A stretch of DNA of 64,000 nucleotides from positions 94,636 to 158,635 of the forward strand of contig CAZBXE010000005.1 of the NCBI GenBank assembly GCA_964496125.1, written 5' to 3'. Below are positions 44,307 to 53,134 of this stretch, one piece after another. The DNA is from CAZBXE01 sp964496125. GTDB lineage: Bacteria; Chlamydiota; Chlamydiia; Chlamydiales; CAZBXE01. Position numbers and translations under genes: made by a program. Below the pieces are notes generated by a model. The model was given only the letters and a program-made list of their open reading frames with translations. It searched no databases and had not been told where the DNA came from. Each line of letters opens with the position of its first letter. Position 1 is the first letter of the stretch.

Positions 44307-44422
44307 GTAAAATCCCTTGAGTTATAAGTACTTGGGGAAAGATGTTACCCGGTTTCGCTCAATTTTGCAACAAAAATTGGCGGTCCCTTGAGTTTCGAAA
44401 TAAAGGCATTGTAGACAGGGGA

Positions 44423-45922
44423 TCAGATGGGTTCGAAATGCAAGGGAGCAATGCGAGGGACAAGCTCCTCCACGTGGGTCGCCAGGTCAGGCTGCTCTGC
44501 GTACACCCCTTCCATAAAAGAGGAAAGCCAATGGTAGATGTCATTATGCGAAAGAATGGCCTGCAACTTCTCCATCCTTTTCTGCCTCTCATGAAGCGGC
44601 ATTCTATACGCCTTATAAATCGCCTCAGACATCGCCTTTAAGTCATAAGGGTTCACAAGAAGGGCTCCCACCTTAAGCTCGGCAGCAGACCCTGCAAATT
44701 CGCTGAGAATTAAGACCCCATTCTTTTTCAGATTACATGCGCAATACTCCTTCGAAATCAGATTCATTCCGTCGCGAAGAGGGGTCACAATCGCAATGTC
44801 TGCTGCCCGCAAATAGGCAACAAGCTGACTTCTTGGAAGCGCCCTATAAAAGTAGTGAATCGGCGTCCATCCTGGTACTCCTAACTCTCCATTTACCTGG
44901 CTCACAAGCTGCTCAACGTGTTGCTTTATTTTTTCATACTCCTCCACACCACTACGACTAGGAACTACCACTTGTACAAAGCAAATCTTTCCTCGCATCT
45001 CAGGGTGTTTTTTCAAGGCCGCCCAGTATGCTTCAATCCTCTCTGGAATCCCTTTTGTGTAATCCAAACGATCTACGCCGAGGAGTATCTTCTGGCCCGG
45101 AAATTCCGCCTGAAAACTCTCTGAGCGAAGTGACATTTCGGGAGACGAAGATAGGGAGACAAAATGCTTGTAATCAATGCTAATCGGAAACACCCCTACA
45201 CGCACAGTGCGGTCGTCGAAAACAAGATCTCGAAGAGCTCCTTTTCCGGTAATTTTGACCCCCTTGTTTTGCACCCTTCTAAATGCCTCTAGGAGGTTGC
45301 GAAAGTCGTTCATGGTCTGTACCCCTAATAAATCATATTCGAGCAGCCCCTGCAAAACTTCAGCCCTCCACGGCAATTTACAGAAGACATCTGCAGGAGG
45401 AAACGGAATATGAAGAAAAAAGCCAAGCTTTCTCTTTTCGTGGAGTTGTCGCTTTAGGTAATGCCCAACTCCCATCAAATGGTAATCTTGCACCCAAACA
45501 TAATCATCCTCTGTCGTTACCGCAGCGACCTCTTCTGCAAACTTCAGATTCACCCTTTTATAGATATCCCAGTACTCTGATTTGAAATTACATCTTGTTT
45601 CAAAACTATGAAAAAGAGGCCAGATAATTGCGTTTGCAAAGCCGTCGTAATACCCCTTTTTCTCCTCCTCTGTCAGAGCCACAGGGTGAAGGGTATAGCC
45701 AGCATCTTTACCAATCGGCTCTAAATTCCTGGCAGTCCCATGTCCATCTGCCAATCCCGGCCAACCAATCCAAGCTCCCCCATTTTGTTTCATGATAGGA
45801 TTGAGTGCGGTAACAAGCCCCCCCGCGCCGGGATGCGTCTTCTTAAACCCTCTCGCTTCCGGTTTCAGAATCAAGGGTAGGCGGTTCGAAACAACCACAA
45901 GGCGAGATGTTTTTCTCTCCAT
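44423..45922 (-). CDS. otsA: trehalose-6-phosphate synthase
   Basis: GT20 enzyme joining UDP-glucose and glucose 6-phosphate. The 499 residues show VVSNRLPL near residue 10, the GGLVTALNPI loop, WIGWPG, YVWVQDYHLMGVGHYL near residue 126, FLHIPFPPADVF near 152, LGVDRLDYTKGIPERI near 261, and the nucleotide-binding RDGMNLISKEYCAC near 360. Its ATG overlaps the otsB stop (TAATG), so the pair is coupled. Trehalose serves as an osmoprotectant or reserve; this pathway is absent from Chlamydiaceae. Confidence 0.95.
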   Translation of the reverse strand: MERKTSRLVVVSNRLPLILKPEARGFKKTHPGAGGLVTALNPIMKQNGGAWIGWPGLADGHGTARNLEPIGKDAGYTLHPVALTEEEKKGYYDGFANAIIWPLFHSFETRCNFKSEYWDIYKRVNLKFAEEVAAVTTEDDYVWVQDYHLMGVGHYLKRQLHEKRKLGFFLHIPFPPADVFCKLPWRAEVLQGLLEYDLLGVQTMNDFRNLLEAFRRVQNKGVKITGKGALRDLVFDDRTVRVGVFPISIDYKHFVSLSSSPEMSLRSESFQAEFPGQKILLGVDRLDYTKGIPERIEAYWAALKKHPEMRGKICFVQVVVPSRSGVEEYEKIKQHVEQLVSQVNGELGVPGWTPIHYFYRALPRSQLVAYLRAADIAIVTPLRDGMNLISKEYCACNLKKNGVLILSEFAGSAAELKVGALLVNPYDLKAMSEAIYKAYRMPLHERQKRMEKLQAILSHNDIYHWLSSFMEGVYAEQPDLATHVEELVPRIAPLHFEPI

Positions 45923-46686
45923 TAGGCCTCCCCCCAGGCATCAAAAAAATGAAAAAGCTCCTCGGGGGGCCTGAGCCACACATCTGCTGATGTTTCCCTT
46001 TTTTCAGATGCAACAAGAATAGACGCCCCCCTGCCTTTCAAGGCTTTAAAGGCGTATTCATCTGTAAGGTCATCTCCCAAATACACACAAGGCACAGAAG
46101 GCCCCACCTCTTCTAGAAGCGCCTCTACCACATGCCCTTTATTCATCGAAGAACTCTTAAGCTCAAGACCTTGGTCAAAAGGCAGAACCTCGACACCGCC
46201 TTTTGCTGCAAAAGGCAAGAAAATCTCCCAAGCCCGCGCCTCTAATTCGAAAGAATTCTCTCTCCCCCTCCAGTGCACACCGATCGAGCCTCGCTTTTTT
46301 TCCATGTACTCTCCCAAATGGTGCCTTTGCAAGAGCTGCTCTGCTCGCTCAAGAACCCTCTTTACCTCTACTTTCAAGGATTTGCGTTTGATGCGAGTTT
46401 TTCCCCTCTCTTTTTTTTCAAGGCCATGGCAACCCCAAACTTCAAGTTCTTTAGCTGCAGGAAAAAGAGGAATAAGGGTTTCAATTTCGCGGCCCGTAAC
46501 GATCACAATACGAGTCTTTTCCCCTTTAGCAATCGCTCCCAGTTTCTCCTCAATACCAGGATAAGGAAAAGCTTGCATGCGATCGAGCTGAAAAGGCGCA
46601 AGCGTTCCATCATAGTCGAGCATTAAGAGAGCTTCATTCGTCTGAGAGAGCAGCTCCCAAAAGGAGGGGTCAAAATAACAACTCAT
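45922..46686 (-). CDS. otsB: trehalose-6-phosphate phosphatase
   Basis: HAD-superfamily phosphatase releasing trehalose. About 254 residues. Motif I is LMLDYDGTLAPF (two Asp), motif II is IVIVTGRE, the Lys is in SSSMNKGHVVEAL and motif IV is VYLGDDLTDEYAFKAL. I prefer the ATG at 46686, preceded by a G-run (AGGGGGG) although it is very close. A TTG at 46725 would add 13 residues. It overlaps otsA by one base, and otsB-otsA form a two-gene unit. Confidence 0.93.
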   Translation of the reverse strand: MSCYFDPSFWELLSQTNEALLMLDYDGTLAPFQLDRMQAFPYPGIEEKLGAIAKGEKTRIVIVTGREIETLIPLFPAAKELEVWGCHGLEKKERGKTRIKRKSLKVEVKRVLERAEQLLQRHHLGEYMEKKRGSIGVHWRGRENSFELEARAWEIFLPFAAKGGVEVLPFDQGLELKSSSMNKGHVVEALLEEVGPSVPCVYLGDDLTDEYAFKALKGRGASILVASEKRETSADVWLRPPEELFHFFDAWGEA

Positions 46687-46728
46687 ACCCCCCCTATAAC
46701 ACGAGGGAATACTAATGCCAACCAAGAA

Positions 46729-47421
46729 TCAATCGTCCGATAATTCTACGGCTCGATCCTTTAGTTTTCTGGCCTCTCTTTTGATAAAATCTTTATCCTC
46801 TTTCTGGATCAAGATCTTCTCGGAAACAGCGCCAGCTTTGATAGTCACCTCTTTCCAAGCAGAGGAAAGACACTTTAGAAAAAGGTATTTAATGCGGGAA
46901 AATAGGCTGCGGGATCGGTAGATGTGGCAATACTTCTTATCCGAACTAACAGAGAATGATCCCCATATGTTTTTAAAGGTCTGCTGCTGCAAATTTTTTT
47001 CAGGAAAACGAAAGAATTCCATTCCTATACCTGAGGCATAAGCTTCATGATCGATAAGGATTGCAACGGGAAACGACTTGCCGAAAACTAATGCAATATC
47101 AGTATTAACTGGAGCACTCAACCTTGTGTAGGCTAAAATTTTTCTTGGCGCTATTTTGTCTCCCTGATCTAAATAGACTGTTTGCCAAAGCCAGGGAAGC
47201 ACCCACTCTTTTAAGAGGCCTGTGCAAGATGAAAACAGGTCCTTTGGAATATGTAAGTAGAGAGAACGCTCGTTTACTCTCATATTGGCAGATCTGCTCC
47301 AACCAAAAAACTCAAAACTTATAACTGGCTTGGCCTTTACAGTATCGCAAGTTCCAAAAAAACTTGGGATCTGCGTAACACTTCCTTTAAACTCAGTTTT
47401 TGAAAAACCTATAATCGTCAT
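46729..47421 (-). CDS. unknown protein next to the trehalose genes
   Basis: Not recognised. With the ATG at 47421 it has 230 residues. A longer open frame reaches 47577, but that part overlaps the preceding gene by 106 bp and is probably a shadow. The product has beta-rich stretches with aromatic residues (FEFFGWSRSANMRVNERSLY, TDIALVFGKSFPVAILIDHE) and a basic helical C-terminus (REARKLKDRAVEL). No signal peptide or membrane segment is clear. It lies 50 bp after the glycosyltransferase-like gene in the same direction. Confidence 0.6.
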   Translation of the reverse strand: MTIIGFSKTEFKGSVTQIPSFFGTCDTVKAKPVISFEFFGWSRSANMRVNERSLYLHIPKDLFSSCTGLLKEWVLPWLWQTVYLDQGDKIAPRKILAYTRLSAPVNTDIALVFGKSFPVAILIDHEAYASGIGMEFFRFPEKNLQQQTFKNIWGSFSVSSDKKYCHIYRSRSLFSRIKYLFLKCLSSAWKEVTIKAGAVSEKILIQKEDKDFIKREARKLKDRAVELSDD

Positions 47422-47471
47422 GATACACTCGTAAAACGCGAAAAAACGAGGAATTTTAGAAAAACCAATGT

Positions 47472-48356
47472 TTACTGTAAACCTTTCGTTTTTCTCAACC
47501 AAGCGTGGCAAGAGACATATGCATAACCTTCCCTCCGGTATCGCTCTATATCGTCTAGATAAGGAGAGTTCAACCATTTAAGCGGACGAAGGGTCACCTG
47601 ATTAGTTTTTGCAAACGCAAAATTAAAATAAAGCTCATATTCTGAGGCGTGATACTGGTAAGGATGCAAATTAGGGATAAATTTACAAAAGGCTTCAAAA
47701 AAACTGCAGCCATGTGTCTTCTCTACGAGTGCAAATAAATCTTGCACTATAGACCTTTGAAAAAGCATATGGTGACAAATGCCAGAATGGTTGGGAAATA
47801 CTTTTTTAAAACCAGGCAAAAGCTTAACCGCGTGGTCAAAGTAATCTCTTACATACTCAGTTCCAGTAGCATAGTTGCCACCATGGTTTGTATTAAGAAA
47901 CCGAACATCATGTAGAAAAATCGTGTCTGCATCTAATATTAAGACATTGGATGAAATCTCAGGGATGACTAGAGGGGCATAAAGCTTGAGAAGCTGCTGG
48001 TAATACCAGCCCACTTTTTGCTCAGTTGGTTTTTTTTTGTTTTTCTTGTTAACGAGTTTGATCATGTCGTCTTTCGCAAAGGGGAATCCCGCTTCATCAA
48101 ACCACTCCGCATTCTCTGTAAACCTGCTGGGTGAAACGACAATGATTCTTCGGACGTTCGCACAATATTTTTTTATCCCTTCAATACAGGGCTCTAAAGT
48201 CAGATCTGCATCCTTTCTACAACAAGGAATGACAACATCGATTGGTTCATCATTCAGCTCATAACTTCTCTTTTGCCAAAGCTGCGTCTGCTGGCGCGCC
48301 TCTGTCATCGCAAAGGTAAAGAATGTACATAGAAAAAATAAAAGAAGGCGTTGCAT
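47472..48356 (-). CDS. exported glycosyltransferase-like protein (DUF6492 type)
   Basis: The 294 residues start with a Sec signal peptide (MQRLLLFFLCTFFTFAMTEA). A GT-A-like fold follows: DVVIPCCRKD near residue 40, RRIIVVSPSRF, and VLILDADTIFLHD with a D-x-D metal motif near residue 141. The later HHMLFQRSIVQDL and HPYQYHASEYELYF resemble DUF6492 proteins. Nucleotide-sugar enzymes normally act in the cytosol, so the signal peptide is odd; the protein may be tail- or N-anchored, or exported. The substrate is unknown. Confidence 0.75.
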   Translation of the reverse strand: MQRLLLFFLCTFFTFAMTEARQQTQLWQKRSYELNDEPIDVVIPCCRKDADLTLEPCIEGIKKYCANVRRIIVVSPSRFTENAEWFDEAGFPFAKDDMIKLVNKKNKKKPTEQKVGWYYQQLLKLYAPLVIPEISSNVLILDADTIFLHDVRFLNTNHGGNYATGTEYVRDYFDHAVKLLPGFKKVFPNHSGICHHMLFQRSIVQDLFALVEKTHGCSFFEAFCKFIPNLHPYQYHASEYELYFNFAFAKTNQVTLRPLKWLNSPYLDDIERYRREGYAYVSCHAWLRKTKGLQ

Positions 48357-48425
48357 ACGTAAATGCTATACCTTAAAACCACCCTTTAATGCAATTTAAA
48401 AAACGTCTTCTTACCCTGAAAACAC

Positions 48426-48454
48426 TTGAAATGAATAACCTTTTTTCCTAAAAT
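48426..48454 (+). promoter_or_regulatory. sigma70-type promoter of the F-box/LRR gene (leaderless message)
   Basis: TTGAAA (48426-48431), exactly 17 bp, then TAAAAT (48449-48454). The expected start of transcription (about 48461) falls within 3 bp of the ATG at 48464, and no Shine-Dalgarno is present, so the mRNA would have essentially no leader. Confidence 0.62.
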
Positions 48455-48463
48455 CCCGAGACA

Positions 48464-49744
48464 ATGAACACAGACAGATTCCGAAAAAACCACTTTGCCC
48501 CATTAGCATGGGAAACTATTACACCGGATAAACATATACAAAAAACAGGTAAAACTGGTACAGATCAAGATCGTCTATCTAAAATCCCCGTTGAACTTCT
48601 GCTTATGATTTTTCAGCGTTCATCTATAGGAGACCTTTTGATGGTAAGGCAGGTCTCTCGCTTTTTTAGATCTATCATAGACAATAGCGATCACGTCTGG
48701 AAGCAGCGAGGCTTGCCAGTTGACGTGAAAAAATTAAAGCAACGCTTTCTCTTTCTAAAGCAGCTTACAAGAACAGCAAGAGTTGTGCAACAGAGCTTTT
48801 CACTTCGCTCGCTACATCATCTCAGCGACTTTCCCTTCACCCTCTCCTCATTTACGCACTATGCCCCGAATGTGCCTGTCTACGCCCTTCTTGAAGGCGA
48901 CAAATTGGGTCCTAGCATAAAAATCCTCAGATACTTAGCTGGGGACCTGCTTCTAGATAAAGTCTACGAAAATTTTATAACCACAAAACTGGCATGGGGG
49001 GGGCTCCGAATAGTCCGACAGACTCCTGAGATAATTCGATTATCCCTGTCTACAGTCTATCGTTTTAGAACACTTTGTATGTTAAACCTCAGCAAATGTA
49101 ATCTCCAAGACTGTCCCAAAGAAGTTGGCGCTCTTGCAAACCTAAAGATGCTTGATCTTCGATGGAATATGTTTAGAGAACTTCCTGCTCAATTAGGAAA
49201 CATTACAAAACTTCGATGGCTTTGCGTGTCGAATAACCACTTGACGACCCTCCCTTCTACACTTGGAAAGCTGATAGCGCTAACCTCCCTCAACCTATCA
49301 GAAAATGCGTTGACGGCGGTCCCAAATGCAATAGCTCAGCTAAGCCGTCTAAAAATATTACTCATTTCCCACAATAAGCTCGAAAAGGTTCCGCCCGAAA
49401 TAGGAAACCTTAAAGATCTCAAACAACTTTCAGTCGCACATAACGCGCTCTCTTCGCTACCCCAAGAAATCGGGGGATTGACTTCTCTTGAAGTGCTTAA
49501 TGCAAACAATAATAGGCTCTCTAGTCTCCCGAGTGGAATAGGTAGTCTTTTGCAACTAAAGAGGTTTTTCGTGCAAAACAATCATATCAAAGATCTACCG
49601 AATACGTTTGCAAATCTCACATCACTTGTTGTTCTGGATCTTCAAGGCAACAGTCTCTCTAAGCTCCCCCCTGGTATTGCGGGTTTTACAGCGCTTACCA
49701 AACTGTATATCCAACGAAATAATTTTGTTGCAGAGCACAGATGA
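48464..49744 (+). CDS. F-box and leucine-rich-repeat protein, putative host-directed effector
   Basis: The 426 residues have a polar Lys/Thr-rich N-terminus (1-37) without a Sec signal. A F-box follows (about 38-82; LSKIPVELLLMIFQRSSIGD, then LLMVRQVSRFFRSII and W79), matching the LP-E-LL-I-F...DL...V-S-R-F-R consensus. After a helical linker come about nine 23-residue LRRs (about 203-421) of the type LxxLNLSxNxLTxLPxxIGxL. In eukaryotes F-box proteins bridge Skp1 and substrate in SCF ubiquitin ligases, so the bacterial version most likely acts in the host, with the LRRs choosing the target. The ATG at 48464 is the only usable Met before the F-box. It stands alone between two minus-strand operons. 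Confidence 0.88.
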   Translation: MNTDRFRKNHFAPLAWETITPDKHIQKTGKTGTDQDRLSKIPVELLLMIFQRSSIGDLLMVRQVSRFFRSIIDNSDHVWKQRGLPVDVKKLKQRFLFLKQLTRTARVVQQSFSLRSLHHLSDFPFTLSSFTHYAPNVPVYALLEGDKLGPSIKILRYLAGDLLLDKVYENFITTKLAWGGLRIVRQTPEIIRLSLSTVYRFRTLCMLNLSKCNLQDCPKEVGALANLKMLDLRWNMFRELPAQLGNITKLRWLCVSNNHLTTLPSTLGKLIALTSLNLSENALTAVPNAIAQLSRLKILLISHNKLEKVPPEIGNLKDLKQLSVAHNALSSLPQEIGGLTSLEVLNANNNRLSSLPSGIGSLLQLKRFFVQNNHIKDLPNTFANLTSLVVLDLQGNSLSKLPPGIAGFTALTKLYIQRNNFVAEHR

Positions 49745-49758
49745 TTTTCATTGAAGAT

Positions 49759-50346
49759 TTAAATGTAGTGCTGAAAAAGAAGAAAAAGCGCGAGAAAAAA
49801 ACCCACACAGACAGCAATCAAAAGATAGCCCAAACAAATAAAGAGCCCATCATCTTCTGTCATTCCAAAACTAATGAGCAAAATGGGCCAAGAAACGAGC
49901 ATATTACTAAAAGGTATGGGAAGCGGAAGAGCAAGCACAACTCCCAGGATCGCGATTAAAACTCCATTCAACACGTGAACAACAGGATTCTCGGAAAGAT
50001 ACGCAAGCCTTATTGCGGTAAAGTTTTGGGCTTTCTGATTGACCCAGGAAGCTGCCTGAACAACCTTGATAAGAACATCGCGAGACACCTTCTTTGCCAG
50101 AATAAATTGAGGAAGTAAGATATGATGCCCAAAGGCCATTCTGAGTCCAATGAAAATTACAAGAAAGCCAAATGGAGTCGAGAGACCGGGGATTTGGATG
50201 GGTTGGCAGAAAGGAATGATGAAAAGAATCAAGATCATAGGAAGCCCACGGCCTGAAAGAAGACGAATAATTTCTTCTATAGAAAGGGGGCCTTTCTCAG
50301 CCTCTTTCAGAAGCTGAGTGAATGTTTCTTCAAGCGTTCGGTTCAT
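49759..50346 (-). CDS. ExoD-family membrane protein
   Basis: The 195 residues start with LEETFTQLLKEAEKGPLSIE, a cytosolic helix, then several membrane segments. The family motif GRGLPMILILFIIPFCQPI with its PIQIPG loop lies near residue 33-55, and GMTEDDGLFICLGYL is near the end. This is the ExoD (exopolysaccharide synthesis) family, whose exact function is unknown. Its ATG overlaps the nuoN stop by 4 bp, so it is the last cistron of the nuo operon. It converges on the F-box/LRR gene. Confidence 0.88.
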   Translation of the reverse strand: MNRTLEETFTQLLKEAEKGPLSIEEIIRLLSGRGLPMILILFIIPFCQPIQIPGLSTPFGFLVIFIGLRMAFGHHILLPQFILAKKVSRDVLIKVVQAASWVNQKAQNFTAIRLAYLSENPVVHVLNGVLIAILGVVLALPLPIPFSNMLVSWPILLISFGMTEDDGLFICLGYLLIAVCVGFFLALFLLFQHYI

Positions 50347-51737
50347 TGGATAACATGAAGCAAAGGGCCAGGATAAAAGGCTAGTACAACAAGCCCTGCC
50401 AAGGCAAGAAGAGCAAGTCCATCCGCTGCACGGAGCCTTACAACTCGAGACGTCTCGACTTGCTTATCAGAGAAAATAGAACTTACAATTCTTACGTAGT
50501 AATACGCGGAGAAAAGAGAAACAAGTAACCCCAAAGACCCAAGAAAGAAGTATCCAGCATGAAATGTAATCTTTAACACATAAAATTTCGCAAAAAAACC
50601 AGCTGTCGGAGGAATTCCGGCTAAAGTCAAAAGACAAAGGGCAAGGACGCATGCCAAGAAAGGTTCTCTCTGATAGAGACCTGTTGCCGAGCGCAAAAAG
50701 GCCCCTTCTTTTCCTTGGTCGAGAGACTGAAAGACCGCAAAAGAGCCAAAGGTTGCTAGAGCATAGATAACAAGATAAAATAAAACCGCTGACTGCGCCT
50801 CGGGGGTCCCGGCAACAAATGGCATTAAGAGAAAGCCCGCATGCGCAATCCCCGAATAGGCAAAAAATCGTCTGAACTGCTGCTGCTGTATTGCCACAAG
50901 ATTGGCAAAAACAAGTGTAAGGTAGGCACTATATGAAACCCCCTCTTTCCATAAGGGATCAAAGACAGGCAGATAGTGCAGAAAAACAACAGTAAAACAG
51001 GCAAAAGCAACACCCTTGCCCCCCACAGCTAGATAGGCCGTTACCGGCATAGGAGCTCCTTCGTATACATCAGGCGCATAGAATTGAAAGGGAACTAAAG
51101 CAGCCTTAAAGGCAAACCCCAGAGTAATCAACCCTGTGCCCGCAAAAAAGAGGGTAAGGGCTGTCCCCTCTAACCCTTTATATCCTTCTGCCACAAGGGC
51201 AAGATTAGTTGTGCCAAGTGCTCCATAGAGAAGAGCAATCCCATAAAGAAGAAACGCTGTTGCAAAAGAGCCCATGATAAAATATTTAATTCCCGATTCA
51301 CTCGCTCCGAGCCAGCTCTTCATGTAGGCGCAGAGGATATAAAGAGAGATCGAAAAGATCTCAAGCCCCAAGAAAAGCACCAAAAAATCAGCGGCCATCC
51401 CTACAAGAATGGCTCCAAAGGTGGAGGCTGTGATTAGAAAGAAGTAAGACGTTGTGTCTGCTTTAAACCGATGGAAAAATGACCTTGCCAAGAGAAGGGC
51501 AGCAAAGGCAACAGAGAGAAAGAAAAGGGTAAAAAAGCGCGCCAAAAAATCAAAGCGTACCCAAGGCAAAAGAAGCGGATTCAGGCTTGGAGTTGCAATA
51601 AAGAGGGAAAACCCTGCCAAGATAATCGCTGCAAATGACACACTGAAGGCATGTCTATCCTGCACGAGGAGCAGAAGGAGGGATGAGAAAAAAAGGATGA
51701 CAAGGGGAGCAAGAGAGACAAGATCATAGGCTGTCAT
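50343..51737 (-). CDS. nuoN: NADH-quinone oxidoreductase subunit N
   Basis: Antiporter-like proton-pumping subunit of complex I. The 464 residues carry about 14 membrane segments. Conserved charges sit in segments such as LGLEIFSISLYILCAYMK (Glu and Lys) and LITLGFAFKAALVPFQFYAPD, and the lysine-bearing YSGIAHAGFLLMPF lies in a later helix. It overlaps nuoM by 4 bp and exoD by 4 bp. Confidence 0.96.
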   Translation of the reverse strand: MTAYDLVSLAPLVILFFSSLLLLLVQDRHAFSVSFAAIILAGFSLFIATPSLNPLLLPWVRFDFLARFFTLFFLSVAFAALLLARSFFHRFKADTTSYFFLITASTFGAILVGMAADFLVLFLGLEIFSISLYILCAYMKSWLGASESGIKYFIMGSFATAFLLYGIALLYGALGTTNLALVAEGYKGLEGTALTLFFAGTGLITLGFAFKAALVPFQFYAPDVYEGAPMPVTAYLAVGGKGVAFACFTVVFLHYLPVFDPLWKEGVSYSAYLTLVFANLVAIQQQQFRRFFAYSGIAHAGFLLMPFVAGTPEAQSAVLFYLVIYALATFGSFAVFQSLDQGKEGAFLRSATGLYQREPFLACVLALCLLTLAGIPPTAGFFAKFYVLKITFHAGYFFLGSLGLLVSLFSAYYYVRIVSSIFSDKQVETSRVVRLRAADGLALLALAGLVVLAFYPGPLLHVIQ

Positions 51738-53134
51738 AAGCGTATTTCCTCCACAACTGGTAATTGTTTAATCACGGGTGCTGGATAAATGCCAAGCCAT
51801 AAGATCAAGGCAGCAAAGGGAAGAGCCTTCAACAGATCTTTATAAGAAAGATCTTTATAAGACGTCGTCTCCTCGGTTGCCGGACCAAAATACACACTTT
51901 GCATAAACTGCAGCATATAAAGAGCCGACAAGATCACACTGATCCCCAAGATCGCTGCCGCCAAACGGTCGCCCGTGAAAATTCCAAAGAAAATCATAAG
52001 TTCCCCCACAAAAGTATTTGTCCCGGGCAAAGCAATCGATGAAAGAATAAAGAACAATGTCAGCCAGCACAGTCTAGGAAAGTGGTTGCACAGCCCATGA
52101 GGCGATGAGCTTACCCTCTCTTGGAGCCAACCCGCACAGAGAAAAAGGGCGCTGATGGTAATACCGTGGTTGAGCGATTGCAAGACAGCGCCAGCATAAG
52201 CTACGTCACTCTTTGTAAAAATCCCCGCCAGAATGAAGTTTACGTGGCTAAAGCTTGAATAGGCAAGAAGAGTCTTAAAATCGGCTTGCATCCAAGCAAC
52301 ACATGCTCCATAAAGAACGCCAGCTATCGCAAGCGGGAGAAGGTAGCCCCCCCAGCTGTTTAACACGTGTGGAAAAAATTCTCTTCCGAGCCGCAAAAAA
52401 CCGTAAATTCCAGCCTTCGATAAAATAGCCGAGAGCAAGATCGTCCCTGCAAGAGGAGCTTCTACATACGCATCTCTTAACCATCCATGAAGGGGAAAAA
52501 GGGGGGTTTTTACAGCAAATGCAAAGAAGAAAACGGCTGCTATATAGGGCGCATGGCGCATACTCAAAGCTGCCCCTGCTATCTCTGCAAAATCGAAAGA
52601 GGATGCCGTAAAAAAGAGGCCCAACACACCTGCTACAAGTAACACTGAACCAAAAAGCATGTAGAGGATAAACTTGATCGCAGCGCTTCGTCCAGCAGCA
52701 CCTCCCCAAATAAGAACGATAAAAAAAAGGGGCAGAAGCACAGCCTCCCAAAAAATTGTAAATAGAGCAAGATCTCGCGCTGAGAAAAAGCCAAATAGAA
52801 GACTTTGCAATACAAACACTAACGCATAGAAGGCATGAGGCCTTGCGAGGGCGCGGCTATCTACTGCCAGAAGAGAAGCTGGTATTACAAAAGCTGTTAA
52901 ATAGATAAACAAAAGAGAAAGGGAATCGCATTCAAGATGAAAGCGGATCGAAAGTGTGGGGATCCAGGGAAGATCAATAACACCTAGATTTCCTTGCAGG
53001 GCCAGCAAGAGAAAAAGTGGGATGACGCTTAGCAAAAGCGCAAAACCCTTCAAGGGAGCGCTTTTAAGAGGCACGGGTATAAGAAAAAAAGCGCTGAGAA
53101 GGGGGATAATAAAAAGCCAAAGAATACCTACCAT
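51734..53134 (-). CDS. nuoM: NADH-quinone oxidoreductase subunit M
   Basis: Antiporter-like proton-pumping subunit. With the ATG at 53134 it has 466 residues (MVGILWLFIIPLLSAFFLIP). A longer frame upstream lies inside nuoL and is rejected. Seen are FWEAVLLPLFFIVLIWGG with the key Glu, FAFAVKTPLFPLHGWLRDAY with the key Lys and the HGWLPDA-like signature, and YSSFSHVNFILAGIF. It overlaps the nuoL end by 7 bp. Confidence 0.95.
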   Translation of the reverse strand: MVGILWLFIIPLLSAFFLIPVPLKSAPLKGFALLLSVIPLFLLLALQGNLGVIDLPWIPTLSIRFHLECDSLSLLFIYLTAFVIPASLLAVDSRALARPHAFYALVFVLQSLLFGFFSARDLALFTIFWEAVLLPLFFIVLIWGGAAGRSAAIKFILYMLFGSVLLVAGVLGLFFTASSFDFAEIAGAALSMRHAPYIAAVFFFAFAVKTPLFPLHGWLRDAYVEAPLAGTILLSAILSKAGIYGFLRLGREFFPHVLNSWGGYLLPLAIAGVLYGACVAWMQADFKTLLAYSSFSHVNFILAGIFTKSDVAYAGAVLQSLNHGITISALFLCAGWLQERVSSSPHGLCNHFPRLCWLTLFFILSSIALPGTNTFVGELMIFFGIFTGDRLAAAILGISVILSALYMLQFMQSVYFGPATEETTSYKDLSYKDLLKALPFAALILWLGIYPAPVIKQLPVVEEIRL

